From NCBI GenBank assembly GCA_027456965.1, contig DAIDUA010000053.1:1-40184 (forward strand): a stretch of DNA of 40,184 nt, in the 5' to 3' direction. The position numbers were made by a program, and so were the translations under genes. The notes under the pieces are model-generated. The model was not told the DNA's origin and did not search any database. It was given only the letters and a program-made list of their open reading frames with translations. Numbering within the stretch: the first letter of the stretch is position 1; each line of letters opens with the position of its first letter. This DNA comes from Alphaproteobacteria bacterium (lineage in GTDB: Bacteria > Pseudomonadota > Alphaproteobacteria > Micropepsales > Micropepsaceae). Shown in pieces: positions 29,841 to 39,974 of this stretch.

Positions 29841-30623
29841 ATGACCAGGCGCGTTTTATCTGCGGTGTTTCTGGCAGCCATGTCGGCTTGCGGCAGCGCG
29901 CAGGCGGAGGCTCCGTTCTGTGCCGGCGGCGTGGAGATTCCCGATGCCCATATCGTACGTGTCGAACACAATGGTGTGCTGGTTCTTCGCGACGGCCGCG
30001 CCTTGCTTCTGGCAGGCATAGTCCTTCCGAACGCTGCGCAGGATCACGCGCCGCAACTGTTTGCCGACCAAGCCTATGACGCATTGAACACCATGGCCAC
30101 AGGCCATGATCTTGTGGCGCATGCCATCTATCCCAAGGAAGACCGTTACGACCGCGTTCGTTCGCAGGTCTTCACCAGGGACGGCGCGTGGCTGCAGATC
30201 GAATTGCTGAAGCGCGGTTTGGCACGCGTCGATCTCACGCCGGACCGGGGCGAATGCGCGGGCGAGTTTTATGCCGCCGAGGCGCAGGCGCGCGCCGCGC
30301 ATCTCGGTATCTGGTCCGCTCCCGCGTATGCGATCCGCACCCCCGACGCGTTGAAAGCCGATACCGGCACGTTCCAGATCGTACAGGGCAAGGTGCTGAA
30401 CGCCGAGGTGAAGGACGGTCGCGCCTATTTGAATTTCGGGTCCGACTGGAAAACCGATTTTACAGTGACGATTTCGTCCGACGACATGAAAATCTACCGC
30501 CGGATGGGCGTCGATCCACGTGGCTATCAGGGCAAGCTCATGCGTGTGCGCGGGATCGTGCAGTGGCTGAATGGTCCGGAAATCGAGCTTGCCAATCCCA
30601 AGCAGGCGGAAGTGCTGCAGTGA
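29841..30623 (+). CDS. Staphylococcal-nuclease-like (thermonuclease family) exported protein
   Basis: SNase-like region HDLVAHAIYPKEDRYDRVRSQVFTRDGAWLQIELLKRGLARVDL preceded by a signal peptide. Confidence 0.78.
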   Translation: MTRRVLSAVFLAAMSACGSAQAEAPFCAGGVEIPDAHIVRVEHNGVLVLRDGRALLLAGIVLPNAAQDHAPQLFADQAYDALNTMATGHDLVAHAIYPKEDRYDRVRSQVFTRDGAWLQIELLKRGLARVDLTPDRGECAGEFYAAEAQARAAHLGIWSAPAYAIRTPDALKADTGTFQIVQGKVLNAEVKDGRAYLNFGSDWKTDFTVTISSDDMKIYRRMGVDPRGYQGKLMRVRGIVQWLNGPEIELANPKQAEVLQ

Positions 30624-30850
30624 ATTGTCCCACGTGTGACGGACCGCTCGTGCAGAAAAATTGCACCCTGCTGCTAGCGGTGGGCGTCGCGATGGCCGTG
30701 GCGGCGCTGGTCGTAGATTTTGTATCGTTTGCCTTCTTGGTGCCGGCGCTGCTTCTGCTGGCGGCGGGTGTCTTCCTGATTGTCTGGGCGACCTATGGCA
30801 GATGCCTGTGGTGCAGGACCTGCAAGAGATTTCCGGCGAGAAGGGGATGA
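30620..30850 (+). CDS. Small zinc-ribbon-like membrane protein
   Basis: GTG start overlapping the nuclease stop (GTGA); CPTCDG...CLWCRTCKRF Cys pairs flank a hydrophobic hairpin. Confidence 0.6.
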   Translation: MNCPTCDGPLVQKNCTLLLAVGVAMAVAALVVDFVSFAFLVPALLLLAAGVFLIVWATYGRCLWCRTCKRFPARRG

Positions 30851-30856
30851 AATGAC

Positions 30857-30879
30857 AAAGCCCGGAGTTTCCTCCGGGC
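30857..30879 (-). terminator. Rho-independent terminator of carD
   Basis: On the minus strand GCCCGGAG-GAAA-CTCCGGGC followed by TTTGTCATTT: perfect 8-bp stem with GAAA tetraloop. Confidence 0.75.
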
Positions 30880-30906
30880 CTGGTCTGATCCTTGTCGGCG
30901 AAAGTC

Positions 30907-31467
30907 TTATGCCGCCTTCTTCAGCAGCACGCCTTCCACGCGTTTGACCGCAGCTTGCTCGTCGATGCGTTCCACCGCGGCCACTTCGCGGGCCATGCGG
31001 GCGAGCGCCGCTTCGTACAGCTGCCGTTCGGAATAGGATTGCTCCGGCTGGCCGCTGGCGCGATGAAGGTCGCGCACGACCTCCGCGATCGAGACGAGGT
31101 CACCCGAGTTGATCTTCGCTTCGTATTCCTGGGCGCGGCGCGACCACATGGTGCGCTTGATGCGCGCGCGGCCCTTCAGTGTATTGAGGGCGTTTGCGAC
31201 GATATCCGGCGACGACAGCTTGCGCATGCCCACGGCCTTGGCCTTCAAGGTCGGCACGCGCAGGGTCATCTTGTCCTTTTCGAAGGTGATGACGAACAAT
31301 TCGAGCTTCGTGCCCGCCACCTCCTGCTCTTCGATACGCATGATCCTGCCTACGCCGTGGGTGGGGTACACGACATGGTCATTGGTCTTGAATTCTAGTT
31401 TCTTGTTGGAATTCGCCGGGACCTTTTTGGCAACCACCGGGGCAACAGTCGTCTTAGCCGTCGTCAT
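30907..31467 (-). CDS. carD: CarD-family transcriptional regulator
   Basis: FKTNDHVVYPTHGVGRIMRIEEQEVAGTKLELFVITFEKDKMTLRVP; KINSGDLVSIAEVVRDLHR. Confidence 0.93.
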   Translation of the reverse strand: MTTAKTTVAPVVAKKVPANSNKKLEFKTNDHVVYPTHGVGRIMRIEEQEVAGTKLELFVITFEKDKMTLRVPTLKAKAVGMRKLSSPDIVANALNTLKGRARIKRTMWSRRAQEYEAKINSGDLVSIAEVVRDLHRASGQPEQSYSERQLYEAALARMAREVAAVERIDEQAAVKRVEGVLLKKAA

Positions 31468-31771
31468 CTATTTCCATTTCCGCTTCGCGCACTCGAAAAC
31501 GCGCCATCCCCAAGGACGGCATCGCATTACCTTGCACTGCAACAGAATGCGGCGCCTCCGGATCTCTCGTTAATCCGGGTGGGGCAGCGCCTTTCGAGTT
31601 ATTTCAGAACGACTACAACCTATCACACTGTTCGGGAAAAAGAAAGTTGCAAATTGGCAAACCTTTGAATCGGCGTAACTTATTTCGCGTACAATGAGAA
31701 AATGTCAGGTATTACCCTAGGAAATGACCAAATTCAGAAGGCCTGAGGCACACCGGGCGCCAATTTCGCAA

Positions 31772-31793
31772 GCGCAAAATATTAATTTTACGC
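31772..31793 (-). terminator. Hairpin overlapping the fdxA stop codon
   Basis: Minus strand GCGTAAAAT-TAAT-ATTTTGCGC: 9-bp stem including one T-G wobble; contains the TAA stop. Confidence 0.4.
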
Positions 31794-32126
31794 GCCGGAG
31801 CCGGGTTTTTCGCTGAAATACTTCTCGTATTTGCCCTTTTCGTCCCGAAACGCCTCAGCGTCTTCCGGAGGCGTGCCCTTCTGGGTGATGTTCGGCCAAG
31901 TCTTGGCATAGTCGGCATTGAGCGTAAGCCACTTCTCCAGGCCGGTCTCTGTGTCGGCCTTGATGGCTTCGGGCGGGCATTCCGGCTCGCAGACGCCGCA
32001 GTCGATGCACTCATCCGGGTGGATGACGAGCATGTTCTCGCCTTCGTAGAAGCAGTCCACCGGGCAGACCTCCACGCAATCCATGTATTTGCATTTGATG
32101 CAGGCGTCGGTAACGACGTAGGTCAT
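31788..32126 (-). CDS. fdxA: FdxA-type ferredoxin
   Basis: [55 protein letters not shown]. Confidence 0.95.
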   Translation of the reverse strand: MTYVVTDACIKCKYMDCVEVCPVDCFYEGENMLVIHPDECIDCGVCEPECPPEAIKADTETGLEKWLTLNADYAKTWPNITQKGTPPEDAEAFRDEKGKYEKYFSEKPGSGA

Positions 32127-32160
32127 TGCGTGCTCCGGAACTCTCTTGGTGATTTGTCCA

Positions 32161-32472
32161 TTAAGGCGCGCGCGACGCCGGATCAAGTGTGCTTTGGCCT
32201 CGGACGGCATCCGCGACGATTTCGTAGAGCCGTTGCGCTTCCAGTGCAGGGCCGCGGCGCGCCGCACAGGCCAGAACGCGCACCAGGACAATTTCCCGCG
32301 CTCGGGGTACGGTTAAGATGTCGCCCGGCTTGATCTCCCGTCCGGCCTTTTCCACACGGTGGCCGTTCAATCGCAGCAGGCCGGACTCGCACGCCGACCT
32401 GGCCAATTCGCGCGAGCGGTAGAAGCGGGCACACCACAGCCATTTGTCCAGTCGGACGTGTTTCTCGATCAT
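32161..32472 (-). CDS. S4-domain RNA-binding protein (Hsp15-like)
   Basis: [50 protein letters not shown]. Confidence 0.92.
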   Translation of the reverse strand: MIEKHVRLDKWLWCARFYRSRELARSACESGLLRLNGHRVEKAGREIKPGDILTVPRAREIVLVRVLACAARRGPALEAQRLYEIVADAVRGQSTLDPASRAP

Positions 32473-35012
32473 TTGGCGTCAATCAGGCTGGCAAGCTCGG
32501 CAAATGGTGACACGTCCCGCGGCGGCGTCTCGCGTACCTTGCGGCGAGGCTGCTCACGCTTGTTTCTCCGGCGCCAGACCTTATGGCCCCCGGCCACGTG
32601 GGTTTCGTGCCAGCCGATCGCCGCGAGGACTTCGTGCAACTCGTCATTCGTACATCCGAGCAGCGAAACCAGCTTGGGAAGCAGACCCTCGGCTGTCGCT
32701 CCTTCAACCGTGCCTTTCGCCAGCGTCTCTTCCAGGCGTTCCAGCATATCGAGACGGATCGCGCGTCCCGCGACGGCGCGGAACCCAGCTGCCGCCAGGA
32801 ACCCTTCGGGAGCGGCCGCGTCGTTGACGAAAGAAGTCAGCCCCGGCCGCGGTAGCGCGGGAACGTTCTCCAGCTTCGTCCATACGCCCCACAACAGCGC
32901 CAGCAGCCCCGCCGCATCGGGCCTCAACAGTTTCTGCAGATAGATCGAATGCCGCCCGAACCACACCCCGTACGGCCTGAGCGCCCGCATGATGGGGCGT
33001 CGATCCGCAGGCAGCACAACCCGCGCGACCTCCAGTGAGCCGAAATTCTCGCAAAGCTGATGGGCGATGCCGCGCGCTTGGGCCGGCATGGCATCCGTTG
33101 TTCCGGCTTTGGCGTCCACGCCAGTTTGAAGCATGCGCAGTGGCTCAAGCTTTGCGGAAATGCGCGCTGCCAGCCACTCCTCCAGCCGCCGTTGTGCGGC
33201 TTCTCGTGGACTGCCTTTCAGATTTTCGTCGGCCAGAAACATGACCGTGGGCGTGAGTGGCGATGGGCCCGCCGCCAACCGTCCCACGACGGTGCCATCC
33301 CACCAAAACCGCCCATGTTCGCTGAGAGTGATATCGGCGTCGGCGGCATTCGCGAGTTTTCTCGCACGGGCGAAGAACTCGCCCTCCAGGCCTTTCATGG
33401 CCGCGGCGCGCAAGGCACGTTCATGGATGCCGGCCGCGCTGTCGGCCTGTGAGAAGTGAAATCCATCCAGCTTGCCGACAACTTCGCCGCCGATCGCCAC
33501 GCCTCCGGAATCGTCGAGCACCACGTCGATGGCATCGTCTCGCGCCAGTTGGCGCATGAGAACCGACGTACGGAAATCGATGAAGCGCTGCGTCAGTTTT
33601 TCGTGCAGCGCATCCGACAGCCTGTCCTCGATCGCGCGCGTCTGCGCCTGCCAATGTGCGCTGTCCTTCACCCAGCCAGGCCGATGCGCCGCATAGGTCC
33701 ATGTGCGCACCTGCGCTAGGCGGCCGGAAAGCGTTGCCACATCACCTTCGGTGACGTCGAGCCGTGCGATCTGCTTGGCAAACCAGTCCTCGGGCAACAC
33801 CCCTTCGTCGCCGGTCAGATAGAAGAAGATTGTGCGTACCAAACGGACGTGTTCATCGGAACTGAGCTTGTGGAAGTCCGGCAGCTGGCAGGCGTCCCAT
33901 AGCAGGCGAACCCTGGCCGGAGCGTGCGCCCGGTCGCGCACCTCGCTTTGTTCGCCGAGGACGCGCAGGGCAATGAGATCGCTGGCGGGGCGCGCCTTTA
34001 CCAGTCCGCGCATCGGGGGCGGTTCGTCGAGGCTGGCGGCCAACGCCTCGATCGACTGGAACGAGAGCGCGGAATTGCGCCACTGCAGGACGCGGACCGG
34101 TTCGTAGCGGTGGCCTTCCACCCGCGCGACTGTTTCCGGGTCCGGCACTTCGGCGTCGCCGGTAATGCCGAAGGTGCCATCGTTCATGTGCCGACCGGCG
34201 CGGCCGGCGATCTGACCGATCTCCTCCGGCTTCAGCGCGCGCGTAGTGAACCCGTCGAACTTCTCCAGCGCCGAGAAGGCGACATGGTCGACATCCATGT
34301 TGAGGCCCATGCCGATCGCGTCGGTTGCCACCAGAAAATCGACGTCGCCGGATTGATAGAGCGCCACCTGGGCGTTGCGCGTGCGAGGGCTGAGCGCGCC
34401 CAGCACCACGGCCGCGCCGCCGCGCTGCCCGCGGATCAACTCTGCAATCCCATAGACATCGTCCGCCGAAAATCCGACCACGGCGGAACGGCGGGGAAGG
34501 CGGGTCAATTTCTTGGAACCGGTGTAGGCAAGATCAGAGAAGCGTTCCCGAGACATGAAATAGGTGCGCGGTACGAAACGCTGGATGGCTCCACGCATCG
34601 TATCGGCGCCGAGGAACGCTGTTTCCTCTTCGCCGCGGGCGTGCAGCAGCCGGTCGGTGAAGACATGGCCGCGTTCGGGATCGGCGCAAAGTTGTATCTC
34701 GTCGACGGCCAAGAACGCCGTGCCGATGTCCACCGGCATCGCTTCCACCGTGCAGACGAAGTATTTGGCGTTCGGTGGAACGATCTTCTCTTCGCCGGTG
34801 ATCAGGGCGGAAAGACTGGCGCCCTTCAGCCGCACGCCCTTGTCGTAGACCTCGCGGGCCAGAAGACGAAGCGGCAGTCCGATCATGCCCGACCTGTGGG
34901 CCAGCATCCGCTCGATGGCGTAATGGGTCTTGCCGGTATTGGTGGGGCCCAGGACGGCAGTGATCCGGCCGCCGGCAGCGGCCGCCTCCACCTTCGTACG
35001 GTTAGGGATCAT
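32469..35012 (-). CDS. SUV3-like ATP-dependent RNA/DNA helicase
   Basis: AVLGPTNTGKTHYAIERMLAH Walker A, VDEIQLCADPERGHVFTDRLLH, ATDAIGMGLNMDVDHVAFSALEKFDG, QIAGRAGR. Confidence 0.9.
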   Translation of the reverse strand: MIPNRTKVEAAAAGGRITAVLGPTNTGKTHYAIERMLAHRSGMIGLPLRLLAREVYDKGVRLKGASLSALITGEEKIVPPNAKYFVCTVEAMPVDIGTAFLAVDEIQLCADPERGHVFTDRLLHARGEEETAFLGADTMRGAIQRFVPRTYFMSRERFSDLAYTGSKKLTRLPRRSAVVGFSADDVYGIAELIRGQRGGAAVVLGALSPRTRNAQVALYQSGDVDFLVATDAIGMGLNMDVDHVAFSALEKFDGFTTRALKPEEIGQIAGRAGRHMNDGTFGITGDAEVPDPETVARVEGHRYEPVRVLQWRNSALSFQSIEALAASLDEPPPMRGLVKARPASDLIALRVLGEQSEVRDRAHAPARVRLLWDACQLPDFHKLSSDEHVRLVRTIFFYLTGDEGVLPEDWFAKQIARLDVTEGDVATLSGRLAQVRTWTYAAHRPGWVKDSAHWQAQTRAIEDRLSDALHEKLTQRFIDFRTSVLMRQLARDDAIDVVLDDSGGVAIGGEVVGKLDGFHFSQADSAAGIHERALRAAAMKGLEGEFFARARKLANAADADITLSEHGRFWWDGTVVGRLAAGPSPLTPTVMFLADENLKGSPREAAQRRLEEWLAARISAKLEPLRMLQTGVDAKAGTTDAMPAQARGIAHQLCENFGSLEVARVVLPADRRPIMRALRPYGVWFGRHSIYLQKLLRPDAAGLLALLWGVWTKLENVPALPRPGLTSFVNDAAAPEGFLAAAGFRAVAGRAIRLDMLERLEETLAKGTVEGATAEGLLPKLVSLLGCTNDELHEVLAAIGWHETHVAGGHKVWRRRNKREQPRRKVRETPPRDVSPFAELASLIDAK

Positions 35013-35299
35013 CGTTCCGAAACTTGGCGTTTTTCGGTCTCAACTACAAGCAAAGCAACGACATGGGACTGTGCAGCAACGCATTCGCTGACGCCCGGAA
35101 CGGTTTACGAACGGACAGGGTCCGAATCACTAACCGACTCAATATCAGGCTTTGTTCTCATACTATTAGTCGTTTGTCAATAATTTGTTGTCGCTATATC
35201 TTGTGGACAGTCCGAGGCATGGAGTCTCTCCGAGTTATCCACGTAACACTCCGTGTGCGGACCAATGTGACGATTTTCCGACAGTCCGGGTACGAGAAA

Positions 35300-35328
35300 T
35301 TGACCAGTTTTCGCAGGTGCGATACTCC
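35300..35328 (+). promoter_or_regulatory. Candidate housekeeping promoter for methylmalonyl-CoA mutase
   Basis: TTGACC, 17-nt spacer, TACTCC upstream of the 35418 start; weak -10. Confidence 0.3.
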
Positions 35329-35417
35329 CCCGCGCGCTGACGCGCCACATGCTTCAAGCGGCTCGGCATGACCGACAAACCGGCCCATTATCAGAGATGC
35401 CGGAAGCCGAGGAAACG

Positions 35418-37544
35418 ATGACGGAAAAGACGCCGAAATCATGGGCGGTGCTCGCCGCCAAGGAGCTGAAGAATCGCGCTCTGGGTGAGCTGACCTGGGA
35501 CACGCCGGAAGGCTTCGCGATCAAGCCGCTTTACACGGCGGCCGACCTTGAAGGCTTTGAGGCGGCGGGCTCGCTACCCGGTTTTGCACCATATGTGCGC
35601 GGGGTGCGCGCCACCATGTATACCGGCCGACCCTGGACCATCCGGCAGTATGCGGGCTTTTCGACGGCCGAAGAGTCTAACGCGTTCTATCGGAAAAATC
35701 TGGCCGCCGGACAGACCGGCGTGTCCGTCGCCTTCGATCTGCCGCCCCATCGCGGCTACGACAGCGCCCATCCCCGTGTGGCGGGCGACGGCGGCAAGGC
35801 TGGCGTCGCCATCGATTCCGTCGAGGACATGAAGATTTTGTTCGCCGGCATCCCGCTCGACAAGATGAGCGTGTCGATGACCATGAACGGGGCGGTGATC
35901 CCGATCATGGCGAACTACATCGTTGCCGCGGAAGAGCAGGGCGTCTCGCCGGACAAGCTGGCGGGCACCATCCAGAACGACATCCTCAAGGAATTCATGG
36001 TGCGTAACACCTACATCTATCCGCCGGCGCCCAGCATGCGCATCGCCGCCGACATCATCGAGTACGCGGCGAAGAAAATGCCGAAGTTCAACTCCATCTC
36101 GATCAGCGGCTATCACATGCACGAAGCGGGCGCGACCGCCGTTCAGGAACTGGCCTACACACTGGCCGACGGCATCGAATATGTGCGCGCAGCACTGGCC
36201 AAAGGATTAGACGTGGACACTTTCGCGCCGCGCCTCTCGTTCTTCTTCGGCATCGGCATGAATTTCTTCATGGAAGCCGCCAAGCTGCGCGCCGCGCGGC
36301 TCTTGTGGGCCCAGATCATGACCGGTTTCGGCGCCAAGAAACCCGAAAGCCTGATGCTGCGTACCCATTGCCAGACCTCGGGCGTGTCGTTGACCGAGCA
36401 GGACCCGTACAACAACATCGTGCGCACGGCCTACGAGGCGCTGGCGGCGGTGCTGGGCGGCACCCAGTCACTGCACACCAATTCCTTCGACGAAGCCATC
36501 GCGCTTCCTACGGAGTTCTCCGCGCGCATCGCCCGTAACACGCAACTCATTTTGCAGCACGAAGCCCAGGTGACGAAGATCGTCGATCCGCTTGGCGGCT
36601 CCTATTACGTGGAGGCACTTACGCATTCACTGGCCATCCATGCCAAGCAGATCATCGACGGCGCAGAAGCCAAAGGGGGCATGACGAATTGCGTCGAAGA
36701 GGCCAAGCTCGCGATCGAAGAATCCGCCGCCCGCCGCCAGGCTCGTATCGACAAAGGCGAGGACGTGATCGTCGGCGTCAACTGCTACGAACCCGAGAAG
36801 CCCGACACCGTAGAATTCCGCGATATCGACAATGCCGCTGTGCTGAAGGCTCAACTCGCCCGCCTGAAAGACGTGAAGGCTAAGCGCGATCCCGCCATGG
36901 TTGCGGCCACGCTGGAAGCTTTGCGCCAAGGCGCGGCCGGCAACGCCAATCTTCTGACGTTGGCGGTCGATGCGGCCCGGGTGCGCGCCACGGTCGGTGA
37001 GATCTCCGATGCCATCGAGAAAGTCCAGCTGCGCCATCGCGCCCGGACGCGGACGATCTCCGGCGTCTACGGCGGCGCCTTCGAAGGCGACAACGAATTC
37101 GCGGCGCTGAAAGGCGAGGTGGAAGCCTTCGCCAAGTCCTCGGGCTCGCCGCCGCGCATTCTGGTGGCCAAGATGGGCCAGGACGGCCACGACCGCGGTT
37201 CGAAGGTGATCGCCTCCGCCTTCGCCGACATTGGCTTCAAGGTGGATATCGGCGAATTGTTCCAGACGCCGGGGGAGGTTGCGCGCGAAGCCGTCGCCGC
37301 CGGCGTGCATGTGGTGGGCGTTTCCAGCCTCGCGGCCGGCCACAAAACCCTGGTGCCGGAATTGCTCGCCGCGCTGGAAAAGGAAAAGGCCGATATCCTC
37401 GTCGTCGTCGGCGGGGTCATCCCGGTGATGGATTATGCATTCCTGAAAGAGGCCGGTGTCGCCGCCATCTTCGGCCCCGGCACCAACATTCCTGAAGCTG
37501 CGCGCAACGTTCTGAATCTGGTGCGGGCGAAGGACACGGCATAG
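35418..37544 (+). CDS. Methylmalonyl-CoA mutase, single-chain with B12-binding domain
   Basis: Mutase domain [46 protein letters not shown]12 motif [23 protein letters not shown] (DxHxxG). Confidence 0.96.
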   Translation: MTEKTPKSWAVLAAKELKNRALGELTWDTPEGFAIKPLYTAADLEGFEAAGSLPGFAPYVRGVRATMYTGRPWTIRQYAGFSTAEESNAFYRKNLAAGQTGVSVAFDLPPHRGYDSAHPRVAGDGGKAGVAIDSVEDMKILFAGIPLDKMSVSMTMNGAVIPIMANYIVAAEEQGVSPDKLAGTIQNDILKEFMVRNTYIYPPAPSMRIAADIIEYAAKKMPKFNSISISGYHMHEAGATAVQELAYTLADGIEYVRAALAKGLDVDTFAPRLSFFFGIGMNFFMEAAKLRAARLLWAQIMTGFGAKKPESLMLRTHCQTSGVSLTEQDPYNNIVRTAYEALAAVLGGTQSLHTNSFDEAIALPTEFSARIARNTQLILQHEAQVTKIVDPLGGSYYVEALTHSLAIHAKQIIDGAEAKGGMTNCVEEAKLAIEESAARRQARIDKGEDVIVGVNCYEPEKPDTVEFRDIDNAAVLKAQLARLKDVKAKRDPAMVAATLEALRQGAAGNANLLTLAVDAARVRATVGEISDAIEKVQLRHRARTRTISGVYGGAFEGDNEFAALKGEVEAFAKSSGSPPRILVAKMGQDGHDRGSKVIASAFADIGFKVDIGELFQTPGEVAREAVAAGVHVVGVSSLAAGHKTLVPELLAALEKEKADILVVVGGVIPVMDYAFLKEAGVAAIFGPGTNIPEAARNVLNLVRAKDTA

Positions 37545-37619
37545 AGGCGCGTCTAGCGTGGCTTGAATCTCGGCTGCGCAACGTTCAAATAGCCACCGCA
37601 TATCCGCTGGGAGAATATC

Positions 37620-38507
37620 ATGTCGCGCGTTTTGGTGATCGGCCCCGGTGCGATCGGCTGTGCCGTCGGCGCGGCGCTGCTCGAAGCCGGTCACGAAGTT
37701 ACCTTTTGCGCGCGCCACCCATTCGAGCGCGTCTCGGTGCGCAAGGCCGGCGAGGCGGAAAAGACATTTCCCGCCCACGTCGTCATGTCGGAAAAGGATT
37801 CTTCGCCGGCCGATTGGGTGCTGCTCTGCGTCAAGGCGCATCAGGTACCGTCCGCGGCGGGGTGGCTGCGAGCGGCCGTCGGTCCGCAAACGAAAGTCGC
37901 TGTGCTGCAGAACGGCGTCGAGCATCGCGAGCGCGTCGAGCCGTTTGTGCCGAAAGGCGTCGTCATCGTGCCTGTTATCGTCGAGTTACCGGTCTCGCGC
38001 ACGGCACCGGGCGAGGTCGTCTGGCACCGTAGCGCGCAGCTCGCCGTTTCCGGCGATGCAGCCGGCATGGAATTCTGCCGCTTGTTCGCTGGCTCGTTCA
38101 TCACCGCCGAAACAACGAGTGATCTCCTCACCCGCGCCTGGGAGAAACTTTGCGTGAACGCTCCGGGTGGAGCGATCCTGGCGCTGACCGGTCAGCCTAT
38201 GCGGGTCTTCCACAAATCCGGCATTGCCGACGTGGCGCGCGCGATTCTCAACGAGTGCGTCGCCGTGGGACATGAGGAAGGCGCCAGGCTCGACGAAGGG
38301 CTGATTGATCGCCAGATCGAGGCCTTCATGAAGGCGGGGCCGGACGAGGGCAATTCTATGTATGCGGACCGGATGGCCGGGCGCGAGATGGAATGGGACG
38401 CGCGCAATGCGGTGATCGTGCGCAAGGGCGCGCGTCATGGTATCCCCACGCCCGTCAGCGCGGCGCTCGTTCCGCTTCTCGCGGCGCTCGGCCCTTCGCC
38501 TGCCTGA
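37620..38507 (+). CDS. Ketopantoate reductase family (2-dehydropantoate 2-reductase-like)
   Basis: VLVIGPGAIGCAVGAALLEAGHEVTFCAR NAD-binding start; AWEKLCVNAPGGAILALTG. Confidence 0.85.
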   Translation: MSRVLVIGPGAIGCAVGAALLEAGHEVTFCARHPFERVSVRKAGEAEKTFPAHVVMSEKDSSPADWVLLCVKAHQVPSAAGWLRAAVGPQTKVAVLQNGVEHRERVEPFVPKGVVIVPVIVELPVSRTAPGEVVWHRSAQLAVSGDAAGMEFCRLFAGSFITAETTSDLLTRAWEKLCVNAPGGAILALTGQPMRVFHKSGIADVARAILNECVAVGHEEGARLDEGLIDRQIEAFMKAGPDEGNSMYADRMAGREMEWDARNAVIVRKGARHGIPTPVSAALVPLLAALGPSPA

Positions 38508-38585
38508 ACCAGTCCGACAGACTGTAGCAGTTCGCGGCCTGAACTGGTCAGTTGGCGCGAATACTTCGGTCGCAACGGATGTGGG

Positions 38586-39443
38586 TCAGCCGCCGGTCGG
38601 GATCGGTTTTTCGCCGTCGACTTTTACCGCAGTGGTGACGGCGGCGATGACGCCGTACTGCGATTTCGCCCAGACGCGCAGCGGCACCGCGAATTTGCGG
38701 CCGCCATTGGCGCTCGTGAAGGTCGCCACCCAGGCGTCGATTTCTGGGAATTTGGCGTCTCTCAGCACGCGCGGCTTGTAGCCCGAGAGCTGGTTGTACT
38801 TGATCGAACACAGCAGCGCCGGACCGCTGTAAAGCCCGTTGTCCATCTTGACGTTCGTTTCTTTGACCTTCGTCAGTTCGATGTTGTAGCGACGACGGCC
38901 GTCGTACACGGGCGCCAACACGCTGCAAGGATTGTCCGCCTTTGCACCGACGCCGGACGAGATGAACATGACGGCGCTCAGCGGATCGAAGGTTGATTTC
39001 TTGTCCTCTGACTTTACTTCGTATCCCGTCGTGCTGTAGGGCGGATTGGCGTAGAGCCGCACGGGCGTGCCGTTCTCATAGCTTAGCGACACTTCCTGAT
39101 GCTTTTCGGTGTGTCCCGTGTAGAAGGAATCGTAGAGCGTCGGCTGGAGCAGGTGCTGTTCGATCTTGCCGGTGGAACTGGCCTGGATCTCGGATTGCCA
39201 GAAGGCGTTGACCACGCCGCTGGTCTCGAGGTTCGAAACCACATGGTATTTGTCGCCGATGATTTTGGCGTCCATATCGACTTTGCCGATGGTGATGCCG
39301 CCGGCGTAAATTGTCATCGCCATGAACAGCCCGGAGGTGGGCCCTTCGCTCTGGTCCGCGCCGGCACCGCCCGCGGCAAGCGCCGCGTTGCCCAAGGGCA
39401 GGGTGACCAGGCTGAGGCCGAAGGCAAAAGTCGCGAGCTTCAT
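38586..39443 (-). CDS. DUF3108-like exported protein
   Basis: Signal peptide MKLATFAFGLSLVTLPLGNAALA; FDPLSAVMFISSG...NPCSVLAPVYDGRRRYNIEL is DUF3108-like; adjacent to rpmB. Confidence 0.7.
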   Translation of the reverse strand: MKLATFAFGLSLVTLPLGNAALAAGGAGADQSEGPTSGLFMAMTIYAGGITIGKVDMDAKIIGDKYHVVSNLETSGVVNAFWQSEIQASSTGKIEQHLLQPTLYDSFYTGHTEKHQEVSLSYENGTPVRLYANPPYSTTGYEVKSEDKKSTFDPLSAVMFISSGVGAKADNPCSVLAPVYDGRRRYNIELTKVKETNVKMDNGLYSGPALLCSIKYNQLSGYKPRVLRDAKFPEIDAWVATFTSANGGRKFAVPLRVWAKSQYGVIAAVTTAVKVDGEKPIPTGG

Positions 39444-39674
39444 GGGGTATTGTCTCCGGTCGGAATGCGTGTTGTCCCAGGATGTTGGGAACTTTGCCGC
39501 AGTCTATGGTTCAATTATGACGCTGGGGATGGCAAGGCAGAACGCTATGATTGGGAAAAAGTTAATCCGTGCCGAGGGAGGGGCTCCCGGATGGCTGGTA
39601 ACGCTATGGCTTGACCGGACCGCCTACCGCCCTTAAGAGAGCGCCTCTTTCGTGCTTTGCCAAGGAATCCGCCT

Positions 39675-39974
39675 ATGTCCCGCCGCTGCGAATTGACCGG
39701 AAAAGGCCTGCTGGTCGGTAACAACGTGAGCCACGCCAATAACAAGACCAAACGGGTTTACCGTCCCAACCTGCAGGTGATCTCGCTTGCCAGCGAAGCT
39801 TTGGGCCAGGCCTATAAGCTGCGGATTGCGATGAGCACCCTGCGCACGGTGGACCGGACGGGCGGGCTGGATGCCTTCCTGCTCAAGGCCAAGGACAGCG
39901 TTCTGTCGCCGCGCGCATTGCGGCTCAAGCGCCAGATCGCGAAAAAGGCGGAAAAGGCCCAGCAGGCCGCCTGA
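39675..39974 (+). CDS. rpmB: 50S ribosomal protein L28
   Basis: [34 protein letters not shown]. Confidence 0.96.
   Translation: MSRRCELTGKGLLVGNNVSHANNKTKRVYRPNLQVISLASEALGQAYKLRIAMSTLRTVDRTGGLDAFLLKAKDSVLSPRALRLKRQIAKKAEKAQQAA

Noticed and set aside
33924-35183. 419-aa plus-strand ORF antisense to the helicase
   Set aside because: Helicase motifs on the minus strand are clear; the antisense protein is compositionally biased.
35013-35417. Calling a replication origin outright
   Set aside because: Only one strong and one weak DnaA-like site, and none of the usual origin-proximal genes; reported only as something to check.
35329-35417. Cobalamin riboswitch upstream of the B12-dependent mutase
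   Set aside because: I could not recognise a B12-box or the conserved riboswitch core in the leader.
36627-37925. 432-aa minus-strand ORF antisense to the mutase gene
   Set aside because: Antisense of a clear methylmalonyl-CoA mutase; no motif or ribosome-binding context.
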